Shown in pieces: positions 1 through 6,208 of a DNA stretch of 6,717 bases (positions are counted from its first letter, which is position 1; each line of letters begins with the position of its first letter). A model generated the notes under the pieces. That model saw only the letters and a program-made list of their open reading frames with translations. It searched no databases and was not told where the DNA came from. A program made the translations under genes and the position numbers. Source of the DNA: Kiritimatiellia bacterium (GTDB lineage: Bacteria > Verrucomicrobiota > Kiritimatiellia > RFP12 > UBA1067); NCBI GenBank assembly GCA_017629455.1, contig JAGBXE010000202.1, forward strand, positions 1-6,717, read 5' to 3'.

Positions 1-2
1 TA

Positions 3-1997
3 GTCGGCGTAGTGGGGCTTAGAGCCGTCCTTTCACCGTTTGTCGCGCTCGTTAAGTGGGCAGTTCCCTTAAGGCGTGAAGGGCTTAATGAAAATGGCGA
101 TGACGCCGACAGCGAAGCAGAGGCCATAAGGATAGCTACGCGCCAAGCGCGTGAGGAGGCAAAGCGCCAGAAGGAAGAAGAGAAAGCGCGCATCCGAGCT
201 GAGAAACTTGCGGCCAAAGAGGAACGTCGCGCGGCGAAGGAGGCTGCGAAGCTCGCGGCAAGGGAGGCTGCCGCCAAGGAAGAGAAACCCTTTGGCCCAA
301 TGTCGTTCTTTAAGCCTGCTCCGCCTCAAGGAAAGTTGGCAGGTGCCACGAAAAAGAATGAAAGCGCTGAAGTTGAGCCAGGTTCGAAGGGTCCGTATGT
401 CTTACCCAGCGTATCGCTTCTTTCGCCGCTTAAGAAATCAACTGCTGATCACGGTGACGTAAACGAGATGTCGCAAAGGCTTCTCGACACGCTTAAGATA
501 TTTGGTATCGATGCGGAATTGGCGTATACAATTCAAGGCCCAGTCGTTACTAAATACGCTTTGCGCCTTGCTCCCGGCATTCGTTATTCGGCGGTCACAA
601 ATATTGAAAAGAATTTGATGGGTGCTTTACATGCGCGTTCGTTGCGCATAGAAGCGCCAATCCCCGGCGAAGAAAATATCGGCGTTGAAGTTCCGAACAA
701 GACGCCGGCAGGGATTTCGTTTAGAGAGATTATCGAGTCTCCCGCATGGCAGGGCTTTAGAGGCGAGCTTCCGCTTCTTTTCGGCAAGGACGCTGCTGGG
801 CGCGAACTCGTTGCCGACCTTGCTGCGATGCCGCACATGCTCGTAGCTGGTGCGACAGGACAAGGTAAGTCGGTGTGTCTAAATTCCATCATTAACGGCC
901 TATTGATGACGAAGACGCCTAAAGAGCTTAAGCTTATTATGGTTGACCCTAAGTCGGTGGAGTTTACGCCGTATGCTTCATTGCCGCACCTTATAGTGCC
1001 AGTTATTACCGACAACAAGAAGGTTGTCTTCTCTCTCCAGTGGGCGGTCGCCGAAATGGAGAAGCGCCTTAAGACGTTTGCTCGCGCTCACGTGCGCAAC
1101 ATCTGCGACTACAATGCGCGGCCTCACTTCAAGCAAACGGATCTTTTTGCAGACGATTCGGCAGAAAGTAATGCCGAGCCTGAGAAGATGCCGTACATCG
1201 TCATTATCATCGACGAAGTTGCCGACCTGATGGCGACATCTGCAAAGGAAGTTGTACCTGACATTTCTCGTCTTACGGCAAAAGCGCGCGCAGCTGGTAT
1301 TCACCTCATACTTGCAACGCAGCGTCCTGACGCGAAGGTTATTACAGGAACTATTAAGGCGAACATCCCCGGGCGCGTCGCATTCAAGACGGCTACATCA
1401 ATCGACTCGCGTACGATTCTCGATGATACAGGCGCAGAAAGCCTAATCGGGCGCGGCGATATGCTCTTTAAGACAAAAGACGGTGCGCTTGTGCGTGCGC
1501 AGGGCGCATGGATGAGCGATGAGGATATTGCCGCCGTCGTACAGTTTATTGAAGAGCACTCCACTCTTCAGTTCGATGAAAAGTTCAAGACTAAACTCGA
1601 TACCATACGCGAAGAGGAAGTCGATCTTTTCGCCGACAAGGATGAAATAGCAGCAGAGCAAAAGGCTGCTGCCGAAGAACATCGCGCGCAAGTAAAGGCG
1701 GATGCCGCGGCAGACGATTTTAAGAAAGCCGTTGAATGCATTATCAATACGCGCCGAGCATCGGTCAGCCATTTCCAGCGTCAGCTCGGCTGGGGTTACA
1801 ATCGCGCGGCAAAGGCGCTTGATGTCCTTACTGAGCGCGGGATTGTTTCCGAGCCGCAAGGTATTGGTCCGAGAAAGATAGTATTGCCGCAAGACGATAT
1901 TATCGCCATCTTCAACGAACAAGGCGGCAGTTCCGCAGAGCCGCCAGCAGAAGAATTAGATACTGTTGCACCACCCGAGGAGGAGTTAAATGATTGA
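3..1997 (+). CDS. ftsK: FtsK/SpoIIIE DNA translocase, 5'-truncated by window edge
   Basis: This is a membrane-anchored, ATP-driven double-stranded DNA pump that clears and aligns chromosome termini at the division septum. The frame is open back to base 3 with no stop. A GTG at 12 could be read as a start, but the visible beginning (hydrophobic GLRAVLSPFVALVKWAV) looks like the tail of the last transmembrane segment, so the true start is probably upstream. Counting residue 1 at base 12, about 30-95 is a Lys/Glu/Ala/Arg-rich, probably helical linker. The alpha/beta motor follows, with Walker A GATGQGKS at 280-287, the DPKSVEF motif, and Walker B IVIIIDE ending at D401-E402. The ATQRPDAKVITGTIKANIP motor motif comes next. 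About 568-627 is the winged-helix gamma domain (SVSHFQRQLGWGYNRAA) that in the family reads polar KOPS-type sequences and contacts XerD. The stop lies 8 bases inside the next gene, implying translational coupling. The family call is very secure; only the N-terminus is missing. Confidence 0.97.
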   Translation, partial: VGVVGLRAVLSPFVALVKWAVPLRREGLNENGDDADSEAEAIRIATRQAREEAKRQKEEEKARIRAEKLAAKEERRAAKEAAKLAAREAAAKEEKPFGPMSFFKPAPPQGKLAGATKKNESAEVEPGSKGPYVLPSVSLLSPLKKSTADHGDVNEMSQRLLDTLKIFGIDAELAYTIQGPVVTKYALRLAPGIRYSAVTNIEKNLMGALHARSLRIEAPIPGEENIGVEVPNKTPAGISFREIIESPAWQGFRGELPLLFGKDAAGRELVADLAAMPHMLVAGATGQGKSVCLNSIINGLLMTKTPKELKLIMVDPKSVEFTPYASLPHLIVPVITDNKKVVFSLQWAVAEMEKRLKTFARAHVRNICDYNARPHFKQTDLFADDSAESNAEPEKMPYIVIIIDEVADLMATSAKEVVPDISRLTAKARAAGIHLILATQRPDAKVITGTIKANIPGRVAFKTATSIDSRTILDDTGAESLIGRGDMLFKTKDGALVRAQGAWMSDEDIAAVVQFIEEHSTLQFDEKFKTKLDTIREEEVDLFADKDEIAAEQKAAAEEHRAQVKADAAADDFKKAVECIINTRRASVSHFQRQLGWGYNRAAKALDVLTERGIVSEPQGIGPRKIVLPQDDIIAIFNEQGGSSAEPPAEELDTVAPPEEELND

Positions 1998-2784
1998 GTT
2001 CGGCAAGACCCTTCGCGCCGCTCGCGAGGCTAAAGGTTATACGATCACGCAAGTAGCCGAGATAACGCGCCTTGCGCCGTCAACCGTTGAGTCGCTTGAA
2101 AATGAGGACTTCTCAGGGATTGCCGCGCCTATTTATGGGCGTGGGTTCGTAAAGCTATATTGCGAGGCGGTAGGTCTTGAGGCAAAGCCTTTAGTTAGCG
2201 AGTTTATGGATATTTTCTCTGGGAATCGCGACACCGAGATAAAAGAGCGTCCTGTCGTGGAAGAGCCCATAGTTGAGCAGGCAATTATCGAACCGATTGA
2301 AAGAGCGCCTCAAGAAACTGTTGAAGAGGAAGCTCAAGAGCATGTTGAGGAGCGGGATGAAATAGATATTCCTGTGGCCGAAGTTTCAGAGCCTAGGGTA
2401 GAAGAAGACGATTTGTTTTCAATACGCGTGCAAAGCGAAAGCTCCCCAGAGACGCCGCGCTTTTCAAGATATGCTGCCCCCATGGATCAGACACGCCATA
2501 CTCCGCAGATGTCGATACCGCCGTTTGTCTGGCGTTTAGCGGCGCTTGGTGCTGTTGTTGCAGTAGCGCTTGGGCTTTTACTTTTCGGTGCGCGTTTACT
2601 TTACCGCGCAACGAAAGCAGGAGATGCAACTCCCGAAGAGACGCCTGCTCATCAGGTGCATACCGAGCGCGCCGAGAAGGCTTCTACCTACGGTCAAAAA
2701 GCAGCCGAAAACACGAAAGTCGAATCGGGAGCACAGAATGTGAAACGCGAGATGCAAAAGATTCCTGCGCTTTACATCGATTAA
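1990..2784 (+). CDS. RodZ-like HTH membrane protein
   Basis: This 264-residue bitopic membrane protein has the architecture of RodZ, the cytoskeletal partner that links MreB to the cell-wall elongation machinery. Residues 1-75 form a helix-turn-helix domain of the RodZ type (GKTLRAAREAKGYTITQVAE, then APIYGRGFVKLYCEAVGLE, matching the family's PxYxRGFxxxYAxxLGL signature). Residues 80-150 are a Glu-rich acidic linker. About 180-205 is a single transmembrane helix (VWRLAALGAVVAVALGLLLF). The remaining 60 or so residues are charged and simple, and I see no C-terminal beta domain (DUF4115) as found in longer RodZ proteins. The ATG overlaps the end of ftsK by 8 bases and has a very strong Shine-Dalgarno, AGGAGG at 1978-1983, six bases upstream. 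In Bacillus a rodZ homologue lies some genes downstream of spoIIIE, so the pairing is plausible. It could instead be an HTH membrane regulator; homology to rodZ is likely, while its function is inferred. Confidence 0.85.
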   Translation: MIEFGKTLRAAREAKGYTITQVAEITRLAPSTVESLENEDFSGIAAPIYGRGFVKLYCEAVGLEAKPLVSEFMDIFSGNRDTEIKERPVVEEPIVEQAIIEPIERAPQETVEEEAQEHVEERDEIDIPVAEVSEPRVEEDDLFSIRVQSESSPETPRFSRYAAPMDQTRHTPQMSIPPFVWRLAALGAVVAVALGLLLFGARLLYRATKAGDATPEETPAHQVHTERAEKASTYGQKAAENTKVESGAQNVKREMQKIPALYID

Positions 2785-2800
2785 TATTCGGGTGTATAAT
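2771..2800 (+). promoter_or_regulatory. Putative sigma70-type promoter for nagB
   Basis: A -35 box TTTACA (2771-2776, five of six matches to TTGACA) is separated by 18 bases from a perfect -10 box TATAAT (2795-2800). Transcription would begin near 2806, leaving a leader of roughly 30 bases before the nagB ATG at 2835. The -35 box lies inside the last codons of the RodZ-like gene and the -10 box in the 50-base gap, the longest intergenic space in the window. This suggests nagB starts a new transcription unit. The call rests on consensus matching only, and no operator palindrome or terminator hairpin is evident beside it. Confidence 0.55.
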
Positions 2801-2834
2801 TTAACAAGAAAAGAAACAGAAGAAAGGCAAGAAA

Positions 2835-3614
2835 ATGGAAGTCGTAATCTGCAAAACGAAAGAAGAGGCCTCGCGCCTCGCCGCCGAAATGATCACCGCT
2901 CAGGTGAAGAAGAATCCCAAGAGTGTTCTCGGCTTGGCAACTGGCTCAACGCCCGTTATGATGTATTCCGAGATGGCCAAGGCCGTCAAGGCGAAGAAGG
3001 TGAGCTATAAGCAGGTTAAGACGTGGAATCTCGATGAATATGTCGGGCTTGCTGGAACTCACGAGCAGAGCTATCGTTATTTCATGAACGAAAATCTTTT
3101 CAAGAAGATTGATATCAAGCTTGCCAACACCCACGTCCTCAATGGGCTAGCAAAGAATCTTGAGAAGGAATGTGACGCTTACGAAAAGCAGATTAAGGCT
3201 GCAGGTGGGATTGATCTCCAGGTTCTCGGCATCGGTTCTGACGGGCATATTGCCTTTAACGAGCCTGGTACTTCGCTTAAGAGCCGCACTTCGATCGTTT
3301 ACCTTACGCCTTCGACGATTAAGGACAATGCGCGTCTTTTCTTCAAGGGCAAGGAAAAGGAAGTTCCTACGCGTGCGCTTTCGATGGGCGTGGGCACAAT
3401 TTGCGATGCTAAGAAGATTGTCCTTCTTGCGTTTGGCGAAGGAAAGCAGGATGCTTTGAAGGGTTGCGTTGAAGGTCCGATGTCGCAGTTCTGCACAGCT
3501 TCGGCTCTTCAGGCTCATAACGATTGCTGGATTTTCTGCGACGAAGCTGCAGCGAAGAAGCTTAAGCTTAAAAAGTATTACGCATGGCGTAGCGCTACGA
3601 AGCTCGGCCTTTAA
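2835..3614 (+). CDS. nagB: Glucosamine-6-phosphate deaminase
   Basis: This cytoplasmic enzyme of amino-sugar catabolism converts glucosamine-6-phosphate to fructose-6-phosphate and ammonia. At 259 residues it matches the usual length (E. coli 266). Visible motifs are the phosphate-binding loop LGLATGSTP (32-40), NLDEYVGL (65-72), SYRYFMNENLF (79-89), GIGSDGHIAFNEPG (132-145), the ALSMGVGTI segment, and a C-terminal ALQAHNDCWIFCDE. By alignment with E. coli NagB from memory, the catalytic residues D72, D141, H143 and E148 correspond to D67, D136, H138 and E143, all present at a constant offset of 5. The E. coli allosteric-site residues R158 and K160 appear replaced by S153 and V155, so activation by N-acetylglucosamine-6-phosphate is doubtful. 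The start is supported by AGAAAGG at 2821-2827, seven bases upstream. A promoter precedes it, and a zinc-ribbon gene follows after 6 bases. No nagA or transporter is visible nearby. Confidence 0.97.
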   Translation: MEVVICKTKEEASRLAAEMITAQVKKNPKSVLGLATGSTPVMMYSEMAKAVKAKKVSYKQVKTWNLDEYVGLAGTHEQSYRYFMNENLFKKIDIKLANTHVLNGLAKNLEKECDAYEKQIKAAGGIDLQVLGIGSDGHIAFNEPGTSLKSRTSIVYLTPSTIKDNARLFFKGKEKEVPTRALSMGVGTICDAKKIVLLAFGEGKQDALKGCVEGPMSQFCTASALQAHNDCWIFCDEAAAKKLKLKKYYAWRSATKLGL

Positions 3615-3620
3615 TTTACT

Positions 3621-3845
3621 ATGTCGCCGTATACGAGTTTCACGTGTGGCTCGTGCCACACCGAAATACAAACGACGCTGGACATGATCGGTCTTGAGAC
3701 CGAGTGTCCGGCGTGCGGTGCGAAAATCGTCATCCCCGATTCCGATGATGAAAGTGTGGTGCGCCATGCTGCATGGGATGACGATCCTGAATCGCTTCAG
3801 GCGATGAAGTCGCGTACAATCCGTATCGAATTGGAGGATATTTAA
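3621..3845 (+). CDS. Small zinc-ribbon protein, function unknown
   Basis: This 74-residue protein has two CxxC knuckles, C9-GS-C12 and C29-PA-C32, separated by 16 residues. That spacing is typical of a compact zinc ribbon (FTCGSCHTEI, then LETECPACGAKIVIP). The remainder (about 38-74) is acidic, has no signal peptide or membrane segment, and ends in IRIELEDI. Similar small ribbon modules, often ending in CPxCGxxIxIP, are frequent in PVC-group bacteria, alone or at the N-terminus of larger proteins; no specific role can be assigned. The frame is credible because it fills the 232-base gap between two clear genes, beginning 6 bases after the nagB stop and ending 1 base before the nuclease start. 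No Shine-Dalgarno is visible before the ATG, so it probably depends on translational coupling to nagB. Its 3' end carries the ribosome binding site of the next gene. Confidence 0.8.
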   Translation: MSPYTSFTCGSCHTEIQTTLDMIGLETECPACGAKIVIPDSDDESVVRHAAWDDDPESLQAMKSRTIRIELEDI

Positions 3846-3846
3846 A

Positions 3847-4869
3847 ATGGCGGCGGCCAAGAGGAAAAAGGCTAGGAAGTCCCGGCGTCGGCTAATTTCG
3901 CTGAAGCTGGGGCTGTCGCTTTTAATCTTCTTGGCCGTTTGGGGAATTGTCGCGGCGTGGTTTGTCCATCATCCTCGCGCATGGATTGCCGAGCGCCGCG
4001 AACAAATGCCGCTAGTTGTATCTGCTCTTACGTGGCTAGGAAATCCGCTTGCCGACATTACTGACGGCTTGGCGATTACAGGGCACGATGCAGTTTACGA
4101 ATACGACCTAGAGGCGCCTAAAGGCACCGTCTCTTTTGCTGGTCTTCCTGTGCGTACGGGTTATCCTGCGCCAGACGATATCCGTATAATCGATAGGGGT
4201 GAATTCGTAATCGGGTGGTCCGATAAGTTGCGCCATCCTGTGTGGTGCGCGTATCACGTCACGAAGGAAGCGAAATTCCCATCCGATAAGCGGCCAGGTT
4301 TTACGAAAGACCGTTCGGTGCCCGCGGCGCCTTCGCCGGGCGATTATCGCAAGAGCGGTTTCGATAGAGGCCATATGGTTCCCAATCACGCTATTGCATC
4401 GCGTTACGGAGAAGCGGCGCAGAAGCTGACATTTAAAATGTCTAACATCTCTCCGCAGACGCCCGCGCTTAATCGCGGAGTATGGCGCGATGTCGAACAC
4501 CGCATTGCAGATTTGTGGACGGCGCGCTATGGCGAGATTTGGGTTGTAGTAGGTTCAGTTAGTACTCATGGCGGAATGCTTGCTTGCGATATCGATTTGC
4601 CTTCGCAGTACTACCAAGTTATCATTGCGCAAGAGGGGCTTAACGTGAGAGCCCTGGCAGTACTCTTTTCGCAAGATGTCGACTGGGGCGAATGGGCGGC
4701 AAGGAATATTGTTTCTATCGACGAACTTGAAGGGCTTACCGGGTTAGATTTCAATCCTGGCCTTCCGTCATTTATACAATCGCCGCTCGAAGCGGAATTG
4801 CCATCGCGTCTATGGCCAGTGCGTTTGCGTGATATCTTTGCTCAGATAGCGCTTCGATTCTCGCGCTAA
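3847..4869 (+). CDS. Membrane-anchored DNA/RNA non-specific endonuclease (NUC1/Endonuclease_NS)
   Basis: This 340-residue protein belongs to the beta-beta-alpha-metal nuclease family of Serratia nuclease and mitochondrial EndoG, which cuts DNA and RNA using Mg2+. A very basic N-terminus (KRKKARKSRRR, 5-15) is followed by a hydrophobic helix at about 21-40 with no obvious cleavage site, so it is probably an uncleaved signal anchor placing the nuclease outside the inner membrane. The active-site signature DRGHMVPN lies at 173-180, with H176 the expected general base. N209 and E217 (LNRGVWRDVE) match Serratia N119 and E127 in spacing, and R156 is a candidate for the conserved Arg upstream. The catalytic set thus looks intact. 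GGAGG at 3833-3837, nine bases before the ATG, supports this start. The gene is 1 base from the zinc-ribbon gene. No immunity protein, toxin-delivery domain or secretion module is visible, so nutrient acquisition or envelope DNA turnover is only a guess. Confidence 0.92.
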   Translation: MAAAKRKKARKSRRRLISLKLGLSLLIFLAVWGIVAAWFVHHPRAWIAERREQMPLVVSALTWLGNPLADITDGLAITGHDAVYEYDLEAPKGTVSFAGLPVRTGYPAPDDIRIIDRGEFVIGWSDKLRHPVWCAYHVTKEAKFPSDKRPGFTKDRSVPAAPSPGDYRKSGFDRGHMVPNHAIASRYGEAAQKLTFKMSNISPQTPALNRGVWRDVEHRIADLWTARYGEIWVVVGSVSTHGGMLACDIDLPSQYYQVIIAQEGLNVRALAVLFSQDVDWGEWAARNIVSIDELEGLTGLDFNPGLPSFIQSPLEAELPSRLWPVRLRDIFAQIALRFSR

Positions 4870-4892
4870 TTAATTTTCCCTCAAGGTAAGTC

Positions 4893-5681
4893 ATGGATAC
4901 ACTTATCACTGGAGGATGTGTGATCGACGGCACGAAGCGTGCTGCGTTTATGGCCGACGTAATTGTGCGCGGCGATAAGATTAGCGAGATAGTGCCGCAA
5001 GGCAGCGCGAAAACAAGCGGCGACTTTAATGTGATTGACGCTAAAGGGTGTCTTGTGACGCCTGGCTTTATTGATGCCCATTCGCATTCCGACGCTTACC
5101 TGATAGTAGAGCCAGATGCGCCATCGAAAGTGGCGCAAGGAGTTACTACCGAAGTAAACGGTCAGTGCGGCGGCAGTGTGGCGCCGCGTTATGGCGAGGC
5201 GAGGCTTTCTTCTGACTGGGCGGCAATTTTAGGAGAGCGTCTTACGTGGCGTTCGCTTGCAGAGTATCGAGCCGTTTTCGATTCTGTTCGCCCCGCAATA
5301 AACTCTGTTCAATTTATCGGGCATAATACGCTTCGTTCATCGGTCGTCGGGTACGATGGAAGAGCTGCAACTGACGATGAGCTTCGGCAGATGCAGAATC
5401 TTCTTGAAGCGTCGCTTGACGATGGCGGCTGGGGGCTGTCGACAGGGCTTATTTATCAGCCCGGCAAATATTCAACGCCCGATGAGGTTTTGTTTTTAGC
5501 GAAGGCGGCCGCTAAAAAAGGTGCCCTCTATTCAACGCATATGCGTTCAGAGTCGGACGGTATAATTGAAGCGTTGGAAGAAGTAGAGAATCTTGCCAGA
5601 GCCTCTGGGATACGTGCTGAAATATCGCATCTTAAAACTAGCGGCAAGGCAAATTGGCACAAGATTGACGATGTTATTGCA
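4893..5681 (+). other. N-acyl-D-amino-acid deacylase, N-terminal fragment
   Basis: This is the metal-binding half of a D-aminoacylase, which releases free D-amino acids from N-acylated forms. It begins with the small beta-sandwich segment (LITGGCVIDGT) and DAKGCLVTPGFIDAHSHSD. Metal and active-site residues are H63 and H65 (HSHSD), C92 (NGQCGGS), H216 (STHMRSE) and H246 (ISHLKTSG). These correspond with a constant offset of 4 to H67, H69, C96, H220 and H250 of the Alcaligenes faecalis enzyme, recalled from its published structure. The catalytic Asp (D366 there) would fall at about residue 362, but the homologous sequence ends near KIDDVIA (257-263), so it is missing. Families of this type are usually about 480-530 residues long, so roughly half is absent. 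Codon use matches the genes to its left, so this part belongs to the same genome as ftsK and nagB. Confidence 0.9.
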
Positions 5682-6206
5682 ATCAGTTACCACGGCTTTG
5701 ATCTTCACGGATTTGAAGGTTCAGGCAACATGAAATGGTTTGAAGGAACACTTCCATCAGGTGAAAAAGCATACATTTCAAACATTTCCGGTTGGGGTTC
5801 ACAGCTTCCGCCTGATGATGGTGTAAAACGTATGAATATGCGTGAATTACTTGACGATCCTACAAAACCATACTTCTACGATATCCCATATCGTGCATTG
5901 GTTCATAAACGCTTAGAAAACGTATTGGCTGCAGGCAGAAACTTATCTTCAGACGTTCCGGGTCAGAGCGGTACAAGACTTGTTATGTGTTGTATGTCAA
6001 TGGGTGAAGCTGCAGGTACTGCTTGTGCAATCTCATTAAAAGATAACGTTACTGTAAGAAATGTTGATGTTAAAAAGGTTCAGCAGGCAATTTTAGACAA
6101 CGGTGGAAATCTTTATGACCCAACAAAGACAGACGTACAACATTCAAAAGGATATAACGGTTCTGAATCAAAAGATTTAGAAGCTTTAAAAGCAAAAGGA
6201 AAATAA
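4893..6206 (+). CDS. Hybrid ORF: D-aminoacylase N-terminus joined to FAD-oxidoreductase C-terminus
   Basis: One uninterrupted 437-codon frame contains two unrelated protein fragments. Residues 1 to about 263 are an N-acyl-D-amino-acid deacylase (amidohydrolase superfamily), and residues from about 264 to the end are the C-terminal part of an FAD-dependent oxidoreductase. The first part lacks the second half of its barrel, including the catalytic Asp. The second lacks the N-terminal GxGxxG dinucleotide-binding fold, so the encoded protein is unlikely to be active as either enzyme. Codon use changes at the join: Ala GCG/GCC and Ser TCG are common before it and absent after it in this frame. The start ATG has a modest AAGG at 4883-4886, six bases upstream, and begins 23 bases after the nuclease stop. 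I regard the frame as real in the given sequence but probably artefactual, or a recent recombinant, as a gene. The two parts are described separately. Confidence 0.75.
   Translation: MDTLITGGCVIDGTKRAAFMADVIVRGDKISEIVPQGSAKTSGDFNVIDAKGCLVTPGFIDAHSHSDAYLIVEPDAPSKVAQGVTTEVNGQCGGSVAPRYGEARLSSDWAAILGERLTWRSLAEYRAVFDSVRPAINSVQFIGHNTLRSSVVGYDGRAATDDELRQMQNLLEASLDDGGWGLSTGLIYQPGKYSTPDEVLFLAKAAAKKGALYSTHMRSESDGIIEALEEVENLARASGIRAEISHLKTSGKANWHKIDDVIAISYHGFDLHGFEGSGNMKWFEGTLPSGEKAYISNISGWGSQLPPDDGVKRMNMRELLDDPTKPYFYDIPYRALVHKRLENVLAAGRNLSSDVPGQSGTRLVMCCMSMGEAAGTACAISLKDNVTVRNVDVKKVQQAILDNGGNLYDPTKTDVQHSKGYNGSESKDLEALKAKGK
5664..5690 (+). other. Inferred chimeric junction
   Basis: Deacylase-like sequence can be followed up to NWHKIDD (ending near 5672) and FAD-oxidoreductase-like sequence begins no later than SYHGFDLHG (from 5685). 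The short DDVIAI stretch between them could belong to either family, so a shared short nucleotide match here may have served as the join. No insertion-sequence end, target duplication or inverted repeat is visible around it. The exact base cannot be fixed from the sequence alone. Confidence 0.75.
5682..6206 (+). pseudogene. FAD-dependent oxidoreductase, C-terminal fragment
   Basis: The last 174 residues of the hybrid frame match the C-terminal end of FAD-dependent oxidoreductases of the large FAD_oxidored type. The segment PYFYDIPYRALV is followed by the FAD-contacting ENVLAAGRNLSS (AGR at 347-349) and then CMSMGEAAGTACAISL (GEAAGTA at 371-377). This order (IPYR, AAGR, then M-GxAAGTA) is characteristic of the family, whose complete members are about 400-600 residues with an N-terminal GxGxxG fold that is not present here. 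Substrates of this group are mostly unknown. The stop lies 2 bases before the GH3 gene, and its last codons (AAAGGA at 6195-6200) form that gene's ribosome binding site, so it and the GH3 gene are probably a genuine operon pair from the right-hand source. Leu TTA, Ser TCA and Ala GCA/GCT predominate. It is called a pseudogene because the N-terminal part is absent; an assembly artefact is equally possible. Confidence 0.8.
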
Positions 6207-6208
6207 TT

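Noticed and set aside
12..14. GTG as the true start of the FtsK gene
   Set aside because: The frame is open to the window edge, no ribosome binding site can be seen in the 11 bases upstream, and the family normally has an N-terminal membrane domain before this point.
3558..3569. Perfect 12-base palindrome AAGCTTAAGCTT
   Set aside because: It falls inside nagB where the protein reads KKLKLKK. Repeated AAG and CTT codons produce it without any need for a regulatory site.
3147..3860. Long open frame on the minus strand (also 1443-1922 minus)
   Set aside because: These lie entirely antisense to clearly conserved genes, their translations show no recognisable domain, and they are explained by the codon bias of the + strand genes.
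4893..6206. A novel bifunctional deacylase-oxidoreductase fusion enzyme
   Set aside because: Neither half contains a complete fold or active site, and the codon usage changes at the join. A functional fusion would be expected to keep at least one intact domain.
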